From Rickettsiales bacterium UBA2645 (GTDB taxonomy: Bacteria; Pseudomonadota; Alphaproteobacteria; Rickettsiales; UBA1997), in NCBI GenBank assembly GCA_002359655.1, contig DENL01000008.1:1-34326 (forward strand): a stretch of DNA of 34,326 nucleotides. Reading direction: 5' to 3'. A program made the position numbers and the translations under genes. The notes beneath the pieces are model-generated. The model saw only the letters and a program-made list of their open reading frames with translations, was not told where the DNA came from and searched no databases. Positions 1-7,340 of this stretch are shown piece after piece (position 1 is the first letter of the stretch; each line of letters starts with the position of its first letter).

Positions 1-2
1 CT

Positions 3-140
3 AGATCTCTGCTGAAAAGAAGCTCTGAAGAAGTTCCGCAAAAAAAGAGAAAAGATTGGTTAGCACGTCAAGAATATTTAAAGCAACTAGACTCAGATAT
101 ACAGAAATTCTTCGGATTTATTCGGCATACGCAGCATTAG
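3..140 (+). CDS. C-terminal end of an unidentified protein (cut by window edge)
   Basis: An open frame enters from the left edge and stops with TAG at 138-140, giving 45 residues with no internal Met. The tail is very basic and polar (RSSEEVPQKKRKDWLARQ, then YLKQLDSDIQKFFGF), as in a cytoplasmic protein. No family is recognisable. A competing ATG-initiated frame at 56-244 overlaps it but has poor composition and runs into the next gene. The reading is plausible only because it is open to the edge and ends before a hairpin; it could be chance. Confidence 0.35.
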   Translation, partial: RSLLKRSSEEVPQKKRKDWLARQEYLKQLDSDIQKFFGFIRHTQH

Positions 141-147
141 CAGCTCC

Positions 148-161
148 CCACGCTTGCGTGG
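148..161. repeat. Short GC-rich hairpin CCACGC-TT-GCGTGG
   Basis: Perfect 6-base stem with a 2-base loop, 7 bases after the stop of the partial gene at the left edge and in the gap before the convergent gene at 202-738. There is no T-run on either strand, so a classical rho-independent terminator is not supported. It resembles the CCCCGC-CTT-GCGGGG hairpin in the repeat cluster near 6015-6029, so it may be a decayed member of the same repeat family. Confidence 0.45.
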
Positions 162-201
162 AACTTCATGTACCTATTTTCAAAAAAGTTGAGGAGTCGA
201 A

Positions 202-738
202 TTATTTTGCCACGATAACTTCACAATTGCCGTTGGCGATGTAGGCATCTAAGCCGACGGTGGTAATTTCTTTATAACGGCTATCTCCTAAAATTCTGAT
301 TAAAGTTCCAACTGGCCCTTCGGTTTGAACATTGGTAAAGACGCCAGATTGTCTGAATTCGGCTGGGAAAGATTCGCAAATATCTTTTTCGCAACGTGTG
401 ATGGTTTTGGCTTTTTTATCCAAGATTAAATAAGTGAAAACCTCTCTTTTCGGACATTCTCTTTTAGTGCAAATAAAACCGCTTTTTGGTTCGCATTTTA
501 GTTTTTCCCAAGCCTGTGCTGCTTTAAAATATTTTTCTGCCTCGGCGAAAACTTTTGTTAAATCAGTGCCTTGAATTGCTGGCACATCTTCTTCCAAAGA
601 AGATTTATGTTTTTTGGTGATTGAGGTAGAAATTTTTGGTTCAAGAGCTGGGGTTTTGATATCGTTTTCTTTAGCGAAAGAAGCTGATGAGTTCAAAGCA
701 AAAATTACAGCAAACAAAATGGCTAATCTGATTTTCAT
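202..738 (-). CDS. Secreted protein of unknown function with several cysteines
   Basis: 178 residues. The N-terminus is a clear Sec signal peptide (MKIRLAILFAVIFALNSSAS, then FAKE), so cleavage after about residue 22 and export to the periplasm is likely. The mature part starts with a polar linker, then a compact domain with Cys in GFICTKRECPKR, in RCEKDICES and near the end (ANGNCEVIV). The paired cysteines could form disulfides, and a DsbB homologue is encoded in this window. The middle (VFTYLILDKKAKTITRCE) looks like alternating beta strands. No family is recognised. It lies downstream of lepB on the same strand, but a terminator-like hairpin at 844-871 separates them. Starts with ATG, no Shine-Dalgarno sequence. 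Confidence 0.75.
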   Translation of the reverse strand: MKIRLAILFAVIFALNSSASFAKENDIKTPALEPKISTSITKKHKSSLEEDVPAIQGTDLTKVFAEAEKYFKAAQAWEKLKCEPKSGFICTKRECPKREVFTYLILDKKAKTITRCEKDICESFPAEFRQSGVFTNVQTEGPVGTLIRILGDSRYKEITTVGLDAYIANGNCEVIVAK

Positions 739-764
739 GGTAGTTTTATTTGATTAATAATTTT

Positions 765-805
765 GGTCTTGCGAGGCGAGGCACGACTCGCGTCGCGTTT
801 TCCTA
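765..805 (-). repeat. Dispersed GC-rich palindromic repeat, family B, copy 1
   Basis: On the minus strand this reads GGAAAACGCGACGCGAGTCG followed by TGCCTCGCC. The same core occurs in direct sense at 5994-6020 as GGAAACGCGACACGAGTCG followed by CGCCCCGCC. The two therefore look like copies of one palindromic repeat in opposite orientation, in GC-rich islands standing out from AT-rich surroundings. It lies in the 144-base gap upstream of the secreted-protein gene. Confidence 0.55.
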
Positions 806-843
806 CCCCGAAGTGATAAAGGACTTTTTTAATAATTGATTTG

Positions 844-871
844 GAAAAATAAAAAGCCAAAGAAATTGGCT
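844..871 (-). terminator. Rho-independent terminator downstream of lepB
   Basis: Read on the minus strand: AGCCAA, a 5-base loop, TTGGCT, then TTTTATTTTT. The stem is perfect over 6 base pairs and is followed by an almost pure T-run. It begins 12 bases after the lepB stop codon, the expected place for a terminator of the gpmI-lepB transcript. Confidence 0.75.
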
Positions 872-882
872 AATCTTTAAAC

Positions 883-1626
883 TTACTGCACTTTCTTTAG
901 CAGTCTTTCGAAACGAATCGATTTGTTCCACTTCCAAAATTGCAAAATATTACTTTCCGAAGAAAAGAAAATTATCTGCGCTTTGCCAACTAAATTTTCT
1001 TCTGGAATAAAGCCAACTTGCGTCAAAAATCTGCTATCTTGCGAATTGTCACGATTGTCTCCCATCATAAAATAATGACCAAGAGGTACTTCGTAAATTC
1101 CTGTATTATCTTGTGCTGCGTCAGGATTTTCGTCTAAAGTTGCGATCATTTTTCCTTCCGGAAAAGTTTCGATAAAACGATTAACGTTTTTATTTTCTTT
1201 TGGCGAATCACTGTCAAAAAAACTTCCCTCAGCAATTTTTTTTACTTCCAATTCGTTGATATAGAGTGTGCCATCGCGCATTTGAATTTTATCTCCGGGT
1301 AAGCCAATCAAGCGTTTGACATAATTTACACTTGGATCTGAAGGCAAGCGAAATACCACAACATCGCCGCGCTTGGGTTTGCTTTCAAAAATTCTTCCTG
1401 AAAAAATTTTCAGTCCAAAAGGAAAAGAATATCGGCTGTAGCCGTAAGAATATTTGGAAACGAAAATATAATCCCCAATCAAAAGATTGGGTTTCATTGA
1501 GCTGGAAGGAATATGAAAAGGCTCAAAAAGAAATGAGCGAATAATTCCAGCAAAAATCAAAGCGGTGATTAGGGTTTTAAAAAATCCCGATTCTTTTTTG
1601 GGATTGGTTTTTGTGTTCTCTGTCAT
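883..1626 (-). CDS. lepB: Signal peptidase I
   Basis: 247 residues, usual length for a short alphaproteobacterial type I signal peptidase. It removes Sec and Tat signal peptides at the periplasmic face of the inner membrane. One N-terminal membrane segment (about 15-35) is followed by the catalytic Ser box (IPSSSMKPNLLIGDY, Ser43), the catalytic Lys box (NYVKRLIGLPGDK, Lys104) and the conserved GDNRDNSQDSR motif (189-199). Both members of the Ser-Lys dyad are present, so it should be active. It starts 2 bases after the gpmI stop, so the two genes are surely co-transcribed. A terminator follows at 844-871. Confidence 0.97.
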   Translation of the reverse strand: MTENTKTNPKKESGFFKTLITALIFAGIIRSFLFEPFHIPSSSMKPNLLIGDYIFVSKYSYGYSRYSFPFGLKIFSGRIFESKPKRGDVVVFRLPSDPSVNYVKRLIGLPGDKIQMRDGTLYINELEVKKIAEGSFFDSDSPKENKNVNRFIETFPEGKMIATLDENPDAAQDNTGIYEVPLGHYFMMGDNRDNSQDSRFLTQVGFIPEENLVGKAQIIFFSSESNILQFWKWNKSIRFERLLKKVQ

Positions 1627-1628
1627 TT

Positions 1629-3116
1629 TTATTTAATTAAGTTTTTTCCTGTCATCTCAATTGGCTGATCTATTTTGAGCAGATTCAGAATTGTCGGAGC
1701 AATGTCGTTTAATCCTCCATTTTCAAGCTTTAACCCAGCTATATTTTTTTTGATTAAAATAAAAGGCACTGGATTTGTGGTGTGAGAAGTATGCGGTTTT
1801 TGGTTTTCGTCAACCATACATTCAATATTTCCATGATCTGCAGTGATCAAAATCACGCCGTCTTTTTCTAAAATAATTTTTTCCAAAAGACCAAGTTGAG
1901 CATCAATTGTTTCGCAAGCTTTAATCGAAGGATCAAGCATGCCGCTGTGTCCAACCATATCAGGATTAGCGTAGTTTACGATGATAAAGTCGAATTTTTC
2001 ACTGGCAATTTTAGCGCGTAATTTTTCACCAACTTCAACTGCTGACATTTCTGGTTTTAAATCGTAAGTGGCAACTGCTGGCGATTTTACTAAAATTCTT
2101 TCTTCGCCTAAAAATTCTTTTTCTCGGCCACAAGAAAAAAAGAAAGTCACATGAGCATATTTTTCTGTCTCCGCAATCCTTAATTGCGTAAGCTGGTGAG
2201 CTTCTAGAATTTCTGGTAGTGAATTTTTGACGGCAATTGATGGAAATAAAATTTCATAAAATTTGTTTAATTTTTCTGAATATTCAGTTGCTGCTAAAGC
2301 GTGAGAAAATTTTGTTGCAGCAAAAAGTTTTTCTGAAATTTGACGAGCACGATCAGCGCGGAAATTGGCAAAAATCAAAGCATCACCATCTTGAATTCCT
2401 TGATAATTTCCAATCACGCAAGGTTTAATAAATTCGTCAGTAATATTTTTTGCGTAAGAGTTTTTTACCGCTGAAATTGCATCAGAAAAATTTTCTCCGA
2501 CACTTGAAACAATTGCTTGAGCTGCAAGTTCGGTGCGATCCCAATTCTTATCGCGATCCATGGCGTAGTAGCGTCCAGAAATTGTGGCAATTTTAATATT
2601 TTTGCATTTATCGAGATAGATTAGAGCACTTTTTTGCGCTACATCACGACCATCTAAAAAAGCATGCAGAAAAACTTTCACACCATTTTTTGCTAAAATT
2701 TCTGCCAGAAAAATTATGTGATCAATATGTGAATGAACTCCGCCATCAGACAGCAAGCCCATCAAATGACAGGCTTTTTTTGATGTTTTTAAATTGCTGA
2801 TTAATTTTTGTAACTGTGGGTTTTTTTCTAAACTACCGTCAGCAATCGCGTTATTAATTCTTGGCAAATCTTGAAAGATGATACGTCCAGCGCCAATAGT
2901 CATGTGGCCAACTTCTGAATTGCCCATTTGGCCCGAAGGCAAGCCAACTGCCAAGCCTGAAGTTTCAAGTTGCGAGTTAGGATAATTTTTTAAGAAGCGG
3001 CGATAATTTGGTATTTTTGCTCTTGCAATTGCGTTGTTAGAGTCGCTTTCATCACCAATTCCCCAGCCATCTAGAACGCAAAGCAAAATTGGCTTGTTAG
3101 TTTTTTTATTAGTCAT
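1629..3116 (-). CDS. gpmI: 2,3-bisphosphoglycerate-independent phosphoglycerate mutase
   Basis: 495 residues, close to the usual 510. It interconverts 3- and 2-phosphoglycerate in glycolysis/gluconeogenesis with two metal ions and a phosphoserine intermediate. Visible motifs: N-terminal metal Asp in CVLDGWGIG (Asp16), the catalytic serine in MGNSEVGHMTIGAGR (Ser67), DGGVHSHIDHI, the substrate-binding DGRD, NYANPDMVGHSGM and LITADHGNIECM near the C-terminus. All metal and catalytic residues appear intact. First gene of a two-gene transcript with lepB; divergent from the SemiSWEET gene, with a 54-base shared upstream region. Together with pgi in this window it shows that the organism retains central carbon metabolism. 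Confidence 0.97.
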   Translation of the reverse strand: MTNKKTNKPILLCVLDGWGIGDESDSNNAIARAKIPNYRRFLKNYPNSQLETSGLAVGLPSGQMGNSEVGHMTIGAGRIIFQDLPRINNAIADGSLEKNPQLQKLISNLKTSKKACHLMGLLSDGGVHSHIDHIIFLAEILAKNGVKVFLHAFLDGRDVAQKSALIYLDKCKNIKIATISGRYYAMDRDKNWDRTELAAQAIVSSVGENFSDAISAVKNSYAKNITDEFIKPCVIGNYQGIQDGDALIFANFRADRARQISEKLFAATKFSHALAATEYSEKLNKFYEILFPSIAVKNSLPEILEAHQLTQLRIAETEKYAHVTFFFSCGREKEFLGEERILVKSPAVATYDLKPEMSAVEVGEKLRAKIASEKFDFIIVNYANPDMVGHSGMLDPSIKACETIDAQLGLLEKIILEKDGVILITADHGNIECMVDENQKPHTSHTTNPVPFILIKKNIAGLKLENGGLNDIAPTILNLLKIDQPIEMTGKNLIK

Positions 3117-3170
3117 GATTATTGAAAATTGATGAGACCTAAAAATTAACTTGCCAATTGCGAATTGTAA

Positions 3171-3437
3171 ATGATTGAACTTATCGGCTACATTGGTGCT
3201 TTTTTAACAACCACTAGTTTTTTACCGCAAGCAATTAAAACCATCAAAACTAGAGACACTTCTGGTATTTCTCTAGTGATGTATTTGATGTTTGTAACAG
3301 GAGTTTGTTTTTGGTTGGCTTATGGATTTTTGATTCATAGTCAGATTTTAATTATCTCTAACTCCATCGTTTTTTTTCTTTCGGGAATAATTTTATGCGT
3401 AAAAATTTATAATAATTTTAAGCAAAAAATTCTCTAA
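3171..3437 (+). CDS. SemiSWEET-family (PQ-loop) small sugar transporter
   Basis: 88 residues with three predicted membrane segments (about 4-22, 36-56, 60-80), the size of a bacterial SemiSWEET, which works as a homodimer to let sugars cross the inner membrane. The PQ-loop signature is clear: SFLPQAIKTIKTRDTSGIS, with the conserved Pro-Gln in helix 1 and the T-S-G-I-S start of helix 2, then an Asn in helix 3 (IISNSIVFF). The substrate cannot be told. It is followed after 7 bases by an MNT-HEPN gene on the same strand, so they probably share a transcript, though a functional link is not obvious. Confidence 0.88.
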   Translation: MIELIGYIGAFLTTTSFLPQAIKTIKTRDTSGISLVMYLMFVTGVCFWLAYGFLIHSQILIISNSIVFFLSGIILCVKIYNNFKQKIL

Positions 3438-3444
3438 AAATTTT

Positions 3445-4386
3445 ATGAAGTTATTTAAAGCTTTAAATCAAGCCTTCTGCAGGGTTTTTCACCAAATTAA
3501 TTCACCAATTTTATCACAAAAAATGAAGTCATCACTTAAGAATTTGCCAAAACTCAAACAAAACGAGTTACAAAAAATCGTGCAAATAATTCGTGAAAAT
3601 TGTCAAGATGTTGAAAAAATAATCCTCTTTGGCTCTTATGCCCGCGGCACTTTTAAAGAAGAGAAAGATATTAATCCGCATGCCAAATCTGGCCATCCAT
3701 CCGATTACGATATTTTGGTAGTGACTGCTACAAAAGAAGTGGCACTTGATTCTAGCCTGTGGCGCAAAATTTCTGATGAATGTAAAAAATTACATGCCAG
3801 CGCTTTAATAAAAATTTTAACTCACGACATTCAAGAGCTGAATATCAAGCTTGCAGAGGCGCAATATTTTTTCTCTGACATAAAAAAAGACGGAATTACG
3901 CTTTTTGATTCAGGAAAATTTGAGCTGGCCAAAGAAAGAAATTTAACGCCGCAAGAAAAAAGAAGAATTGCTCAAGATCATTTCGATCATTGGTTTCAGA
4001 GATCAAAAAATTTTTATGCGATGTATCGTTTAATGTTTGAAGATAAGCAATGGCCTGATGCGGCTTTTGATTTGCATCAAGCTGCTGAGTCTGCCTACAA
4101 AGCAGTTCTACTAGTTTTTTCCAACTACACGCCAAAAGAACATTTCTTAGAATTTCTTGGAGCCAGAGCCGAGCAATATTGTTGGCTGATGCAAAATATT
4201 TTTGCTAAAATTGACAAAGAAGATGAAGAGCGTTTCAAGCTTCTGGAATATGCTTACATCGGCGGCCGCTATGATCCGCATTATCGCATCTGCAAAGAAG
4301 ATTTAGAAATTCTCGAAGTGCAAGTGTTGAAATTGATGGAGTTAACTAAACAAGCCTGCGAAGAAAAAATCTCCTTATTTTGCTAG
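3445..4386 (+). CDS. MNT-HEPN fusion: nucleotidyltransferase with C-terminal HEPN domain
   Basis: 313 residues. The N-terminal half holds a minimal nucleotidyltransferase domain: LFGSYARG (Gly63-Gly68) and, after a longer than usual spacer, SDYDILVV (Asp87 and Asp89, metal ligands). The C-terminal half (about 172-300) is a helical HEPN domain with the conserved DLHQAAESAYKAVLL helix and a late GGRYDPHYRI motif. Fused proteins of this design are known; separate MNT and HEPN proteins commonly act as toxin-antitoxin pairs in which MNT adds AMP to HEPN, but the job of the fusion is unsettled. The long spacer is typical of this fused subfamily as I recall it. The first 26 residues may not be translated: an ATG at 3523 would also fit. 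Its 3' end overlaps the convergent proS by 12 bases. Confidence 0.85.
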   Translation: MKLFKALNQAFCRVFHQINSPILSQKMKSSLKNLPKLKQNELQKIVQIIRENCQDVEKIILFGSYARGTFKEEKDINPHAKSGHPSDYDILVVTATKEVALDSSLWRKISDECKKLHASALIKILTHDIQELNIKLAEAQYFFSDIKKDGITLFDSGKFELAKERNLTPQEKRRIAQDHFDHWFQRSKNFYAMYRLMFEDKQWPDAAFDLHQAAESAYKAVLLVFSNYTPKEHFLEFLGARAEQYCWLMQNIFAKIDKEDEERFKLLEYAYIGGRYDPHYRICKEDLEILEVQVLKLMELTKQACEEKISLFC

Positions 4387-5658
4387 ATTCTGAATTTCTT
4401 CGATTCTGATTTCTTTTTTCTCACCGGTTTTTCTGTTTTTGATTTCGACCTTTCCTTGCGCTGCTGATTTAGGGCCAACAATAATTTGAGTGGGAATTCC
4501 GATCAGATCAGCGATTGAGAATTTTTGTCCCAAGCTGGCTTTGGTATCGTCGTAAATCACTTCAAGGCCTTGAGCTTGCAACTTGTTGTAAATTTCTTCG
4601 CAAGTTTTTTCGCATAATTCGTCACCAAAGCGAACATTGATTAAAGCGATTTGAAAAGGTGCGATTTCTTTGGGCCAAATAATTCCATTAGCATCGTGAT
4701 TTGCTTCAATTGCCGCTGCCACAACGCGCGAAACGCCAATGCCGTATGAACCCATATTCGGATAGATCTTGTCGCTGGTAATGCCCATCACACTTGCTTC
4801 CAGAGCTTTTGAATATTTTAAGCCGAAATTAAAAATATGACCAACTTCAATGCCACGTCTTGATTTAAGCTGATTCACAGGAATTGGACATTTTGCCTCT
4901 TCGTGCATTTCATCAGCCATGGCGTAAAGACTTTGCATTTCTTCGATGTTGAAATTTTCTGACTCTGTTAACTCGTCAAATTTTTTATCGTAATAAATTG
5001 CGCTTTCGCCGGTGTCGGCAAGTAAGTGAAATTCGTGAGATAAATCTCCGCCAATCGCACCAGTATCAGCCCTTACGGCCATTGGTTTTAAACCCATACG
5101 ACGAAAAATTTTGAAGTAAGTTTCATACATCAAATTGTAAGTTTTTTTGGCCGATACTTCGTCGATGTCAAACGAATAAGAATCTTTCATCAAAAATTCG
5201 CGACCACGCATCAACCCAAAACGCGGGCGAATTTCGTCGCGAAATTTCCAATGAATTTGATAAAAATTTTTCGGTAAATCTTTGTAAGAAGTAACGTTTT
5301 TGCGAAAAATATCCGTGATCACTTCTTCGTGAGTTGGCCCGTAAAGAATGTCGCGATCGTGACGATCTTTAATACGCAGCATCTCCTTGCCGTAAGCATC
5401 GTAGCGACCAGATTCTTGCCACAATTCTGCGGGCTGAATTGTTGGCATTAAAACTTCCAGCGCGCCAGTTTTGTCCATTTCTTGGCGAATTATTTGTTCA
5501 ACTTTGCGTAGTACTTTTAAACCCAAAGGCAACCAAGTATAAATACCTGAAGCGGTTTGGCGAATCATGCCAGCACGTATCATCAGCTGATGTGAAGCGA
5601 CTGTGGCATCAACTGGATTTTCTTTGAGAGTTGGTAAAAAATATTGTGAAAGACGCAT
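4375..5658 (-). CDS. proS: Prolyl-tRNA synthetase, short alphaproteobacterial form
   Basis: 427 residues, against about 570 for the E. coli enzyme, because the editing domain normally inserted between motifs 2 and 3 is absent, as in alphaproteobacterial ProS. It charges tRNA-Pro. Class II motifs are visible: TASGIYTWLPLGLKVL with motif 1 (IIRQEMDKTGA), the GPTHEEVIT substrate loop, motif 2 in FRDEIRPRFGLMRGREFLMKD, motif 3 in GSYGIGVSRVVAA, and a C-terminal anticodon-binding domain (QIALINVRF to the end). It starts with ATG without a Shine-Dalgarno sequence. The loss of editing in cis means that mischarged Ala-tRNA-Pro must be cleared by another factor, not visible here. Confidence 0.97.
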   Translation of the reverse strand: MRLSQYFLPTLKENPVDATVASHQLMIRAGMIRQTASGIYTWLPLGLKVLRKVEQIIRQEMDKTGALEVLMPTIQPAELWQESGRYDAYGKEMLRIKDRHDRDILYGPTHEEVITDIFRKNVTSYKDLPKNFYQIHWKFRDEIRPRFGLMRGREFLMKDSYSFDIDEVSAKKTYNLMYETYFKIFRRMGLKPMAVRADTGAIGGDLSHEFHLLADTGESAIYYDKKFDELTESENFNIEEMQSLYAMADEMHEEAKCPIPVNQLKSRRGIEVGHIFNFGLKYSKALEASVMGITSDKIYPNMGSYGIGVSRVVAAAIEANHDANGIIWPKEIAPFQIALINVRFGDELCEKTCEEIYNKLQAQGLEVIYDDTKASLGQKFSIADLIGIPTQIIVGPKSAAQGKVEIKNRKTGEKKEIRIEEIQNLAK

Positions 5659-5697
5659 GTTCGTAAAATTATTTTCTTGTAAATTTTTTTAGTGTGT

Positions 5698-5728
5698 TTG
5701 ACAGTGTTTAAGAAAGATGTTCTTTATT
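5698..5728 (+). promoter_or_regulatory. Candidate sigma-70 promoter
   Basis: TTGACA at 5698-5703 matches the -35 consensus exactly. An AT-rich -10-like TTTATT lies at 5723-5728 after a 19-base spacer, which is longer than ideal. Transcription would start around 5735, very close to the ATG of the small ORF at 5741, so the message could be leaderless. It points away from proS into the gene-poor stretch. Confidence 0.5.
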
Positions 5729-5740
5729 TAAAAATTTACA

Positions 5741-5830
5741 ATGTTTTCAACTGAAGTAATTACACATAATTATCCTTCTCTAGTAGCTGCCCTGTTTTTG
5801 ATGCGCGCTGATTCTTGCTGTTGTTGTTAG
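5741..5830 (+). CDS. Small ORF ending in Ser-Cys-Cys-Cys-Cys: possible attenuator leader peptide
   Basis: 29 codons (MFSTEVITHNYPSLVAALFL then MRADSCCCC) ending with one TGC and three TGT codons directly before TAG. A run of one rare amino acid at the end of a small ORF, a promoter with a perfect -35 box just upstream and a hairpin with a T6 run 12 bases downstream make the classic layout of a ribosome-mediated attenuator. The start ATG sits near the predicted transcription start, as in leaderless leader ORFs. The weakness is the target: the next gene is not recognisable as cysteine metabolism (a doubtful ORF at 5898, then a lipoprotein at 6423). The product would be inferred only; the four-codon run could be chance. 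Confidence 0.4.
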   Translation: MFSTEVITHNYPSLVAALFLMRADSCCCC

Positions 5831-5842
5831 CTTCACTTCCTT

Positions 5843-5865
5843 CCTAGCTCTAGCCTAGGTTTTTT
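5843..5865 (+). terminator. Weak terminator-like hairpin after the Cys-rich small ORF
   Basis: CCTAG (5843-5847), a 7-base loop, CTAGG (5855-5859), then TTTTTT. The stem is only five base pairs, but the T-run is good. It lies 12 bases after the stop of the small ORF. An overlapping CTAGCTCTAG palindrome could give an alternative fold, as an attenuator needs, but a folding calculation was not possible. Confidence 0.4.
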
Positions 5866-5897
5866 ATACTTCTCCCTTCCTCTAAGCTTTAATAAAA

Positions 5898-6350
5898 ATG
5901 TTAAAACAAACTATTGCTTTGTTTCTTGTAAGTGTTTCTCAGTTTAATTCTTTTTCTAAGTTAAAAAAAATATCCTTTATCCCTTCAGGATACGGAAACG
6001 CGACACGAGTCGCGCCCCGCCTTGCGGGGAAACCCATCCCGTATGTCAAAGGGACATACGGGAAAAAAATTGAACCAAATCAAGGTGCAAAATTTTATAA
6101 ATTTCAAAGTCCAATTGAGAACTCTAAAAATAATAGAAGATCACTTTCTTTTCTGAGTTTTAGAAGCAAATCAGCTTTACTCTTCTTGGTAAAAAAAAGA
6201 TCAAAACCAAAAAGTTTAAAGGCAAAATTTCGCTTAATTAAAAACATCAGAATCCTTGTCTTATCGCAGAACTTTTCTCTTTGTGACTTCAACCTATTTC
6301 GTCTGATTATTTTTGGTTGTTGTACCTCTTTGGCTCTCTTCTCTCTCTAG
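5898..6350 (+). other. Doubtful 150-codon ORF spanning a repeat cluster
   Basis: An ATG-started frame of 150 codons crosses the palindrome cluster at 5994-6063. Its composition is unusual (rich in Ser, Lys, Phe and Leu, with runs such as LFLVKKRSKPKSLKAKF) and no domain is recognisable. The part before the repeats (MLKQTIALFLVSVSQFNSFS) could be read as a signal peptide. I think it is either not a gene or a decayed one. The 764 bases between proS and the lipoprotein hold no well-supported protein gene other than this candidate and the small ORF at 5741-5830. Confidence 0.2.
5994..6063 (+). repeat. Cluster of three GC-rich palindromes (repeat family B, copy 2)
   Basis: Three consecutive hairpins: CGCGAC-ACGA-GTCGCG (5999-6014), CCCCGC-CTT-GCGGGG (6015-6029) and TCCCGTATGTC-AAAGG-GACATACGGGA (6037-6063, 11 base pairs). 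The first part matches the repeat at 765-805 in opposite orientation. The cluster is much richer in G and C than its surroundings, as expected for an inserted dispersed palindromic element. Confidence 0.65.
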
Positions 6351-6361
6351 TTTCCTACATT

Positions 6362-6412
6362 AATTGCGCAGATTTTCTCTTTTTTAGAAAACCGTTGCTG
6401 CTGCGCCTAATT
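6362..6412. promoter_or_regulatory. Long hairpin upstream of the lipoprotein gene
   Basis: AATTGCGCAG (6362-6371) pairs with CTGCGC plus AATT (6401-6412, two-base bulge), and inside it TTTTCT (6373-6378) pairs with AGAAAA (6386-6391). It ends 10 bases before the ATG of the lipoprotein. It may act as a terminator for anything upstream or as a 5' leader structure; there is no T-run after it on the plus strand. Confidence 0.35.
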
Positions 6413-6422
6413 TAAAATTTAT

Positions 6423-6650
6423 ATGAAATATTTAGTAGTTTTGATTTTATTATTTTTGACTTCTTGCTTTCGCGGCGAATCTTTTTATGCCAAAGATTGT
6501 ATTTATCATTCTTGGGACGATGGAACTTCTCACTGCAGTAGATATAATTTGGTTAAAGTTGATCGAGAAACTCAGTTAAGAAACAATTATGAGTATTATA
6601 ATAACTACGCAAATCATCGCGCTTATTATAGCTCTTATTATCCTAGGTAA
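6423..6650 (+). CDS. Small lipoprotein, tyrosine-rich
   Basis: 75 residues. A short hydrophobic signal (MKYLVVLILLFLTSC) ends in a lipobox LTSC, so Cys15 should be lipidated by Lgt and the protein anchored in a membrane. The mature part has Cys in KDCIYH and SHCSRY, and a Tyr/Asn-rich tail (NNYEYYNNYANHRAYYSSYY). No family is recognised. The last 8 bases overlap the end of the convergent hydrolase gene. No Shine-Dalgarno sequence precedes the ATG. Confidence 0.7.
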   Translation: MKYLVVLILLFLTSCFRGESFYAKDCIYHSWDDGTSHCSRYNLVKVDRETQLRNNYEYYNNYANHRAYYSSYYPR

Positions 6651-7302
6651 TTTGTTTTTTGATAAAGTTCAGAGCCACCCGGATTCCTTGAATATCAATT
6701 GTATGATCGAGTTCTTGAAAAGAATGCGCTTCATGGCTGATATCTTTCTCAGTCAATATTTTTTTGGCTTCGATAAAACATTCAAAAGGTAAAACGGAAT
6801 CTTTCTGGCCGTGAATCAAGCAAATTTCAGGTTTAGTTCTTATAGTTTCTCCGACTGCTTCTGGCAATACAACTCGACCAGAAAATGAAATAATTCCTGC
6901 TGGTTTTTCTCTCATAACCATGCCTTGATAAATCGCCATCATCGCACCTTGTGAAAAGCCGGCAATAAAAAGATTTTCTGGTTTTAAAGAAAAGCGTTCA
7001 AGCTGGGCTTCGATAAAGCTAGTTAGAGCTTTGTTAGAATTTTTGATATTGTCAGAAATTTGATGCAAAGCTTTGCGATCGTTTCCATGATAAAGTGAGA
7101 ACCACTGATAAGCGTCGGGAAAGCCTCCTTCCCAAGGTTCAATAGCATTTGGTGAAATGTAGTGAGCGTCGGGCAAAGTTCGCTGAAACTCTCCAGAAAG
7201 GCCAATTAAGTTTTCACCGTTAGATCCGTAACCATGCAGGAAAATAACTAGATATTTCGGATTTTGCGTGATGGAATATTCGTAAAATTTTGAGTTCCAC
7301 AT
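6643..7302 (-). CDS. Serine hydrolase of the carboxylesterase/phospholipase (YpfH-like) family
   Basis: 219 residues, normal for this alpha/beta-hydrolase family (Pfam Abhydrolase_2). Visible: oxyanion-side FLHGYGSNG (residues 21-29), nucleophile elbow GFSQGAMM (Ser117), acid in HGQKDSVLPF (Asp168) and catalytic His in ELDHTID (His200), so the triad is complete. Members cleave short acyl esters, lysophospholipids or acyl-proteins; the natural substrate is not deducible. No signal peptide, so cytoplasmic. It is divergent from the ccmA-like gene with a 38-base spacer, and converges on the lipoprotein gene. Confidence 0.9.
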   Translation of the reverse strand: MWNSKFYEYSITQNPKYLVIFLHGYGSNGENLIGLSGEFQRTLPDAHYISPNAIEPWEGGFPDAYQWFSLYHGNDRKALHQISDNIKNSNKALTSFIEAQLERFSLKPENLFIAGFSQGAMMAIYQGMVMREKPAGIISFSGRVVLPEAVGETIRTKPEICLIHGQKDSVLPFECFIEAKKILTEKDISHEAHSFQELDHTIDIQGIRVALNFIKKQIT

Positions 7303-7340
7303 AGTTGAATTAATCAGTAAAATAGGGGTTGTAGCAGCAT

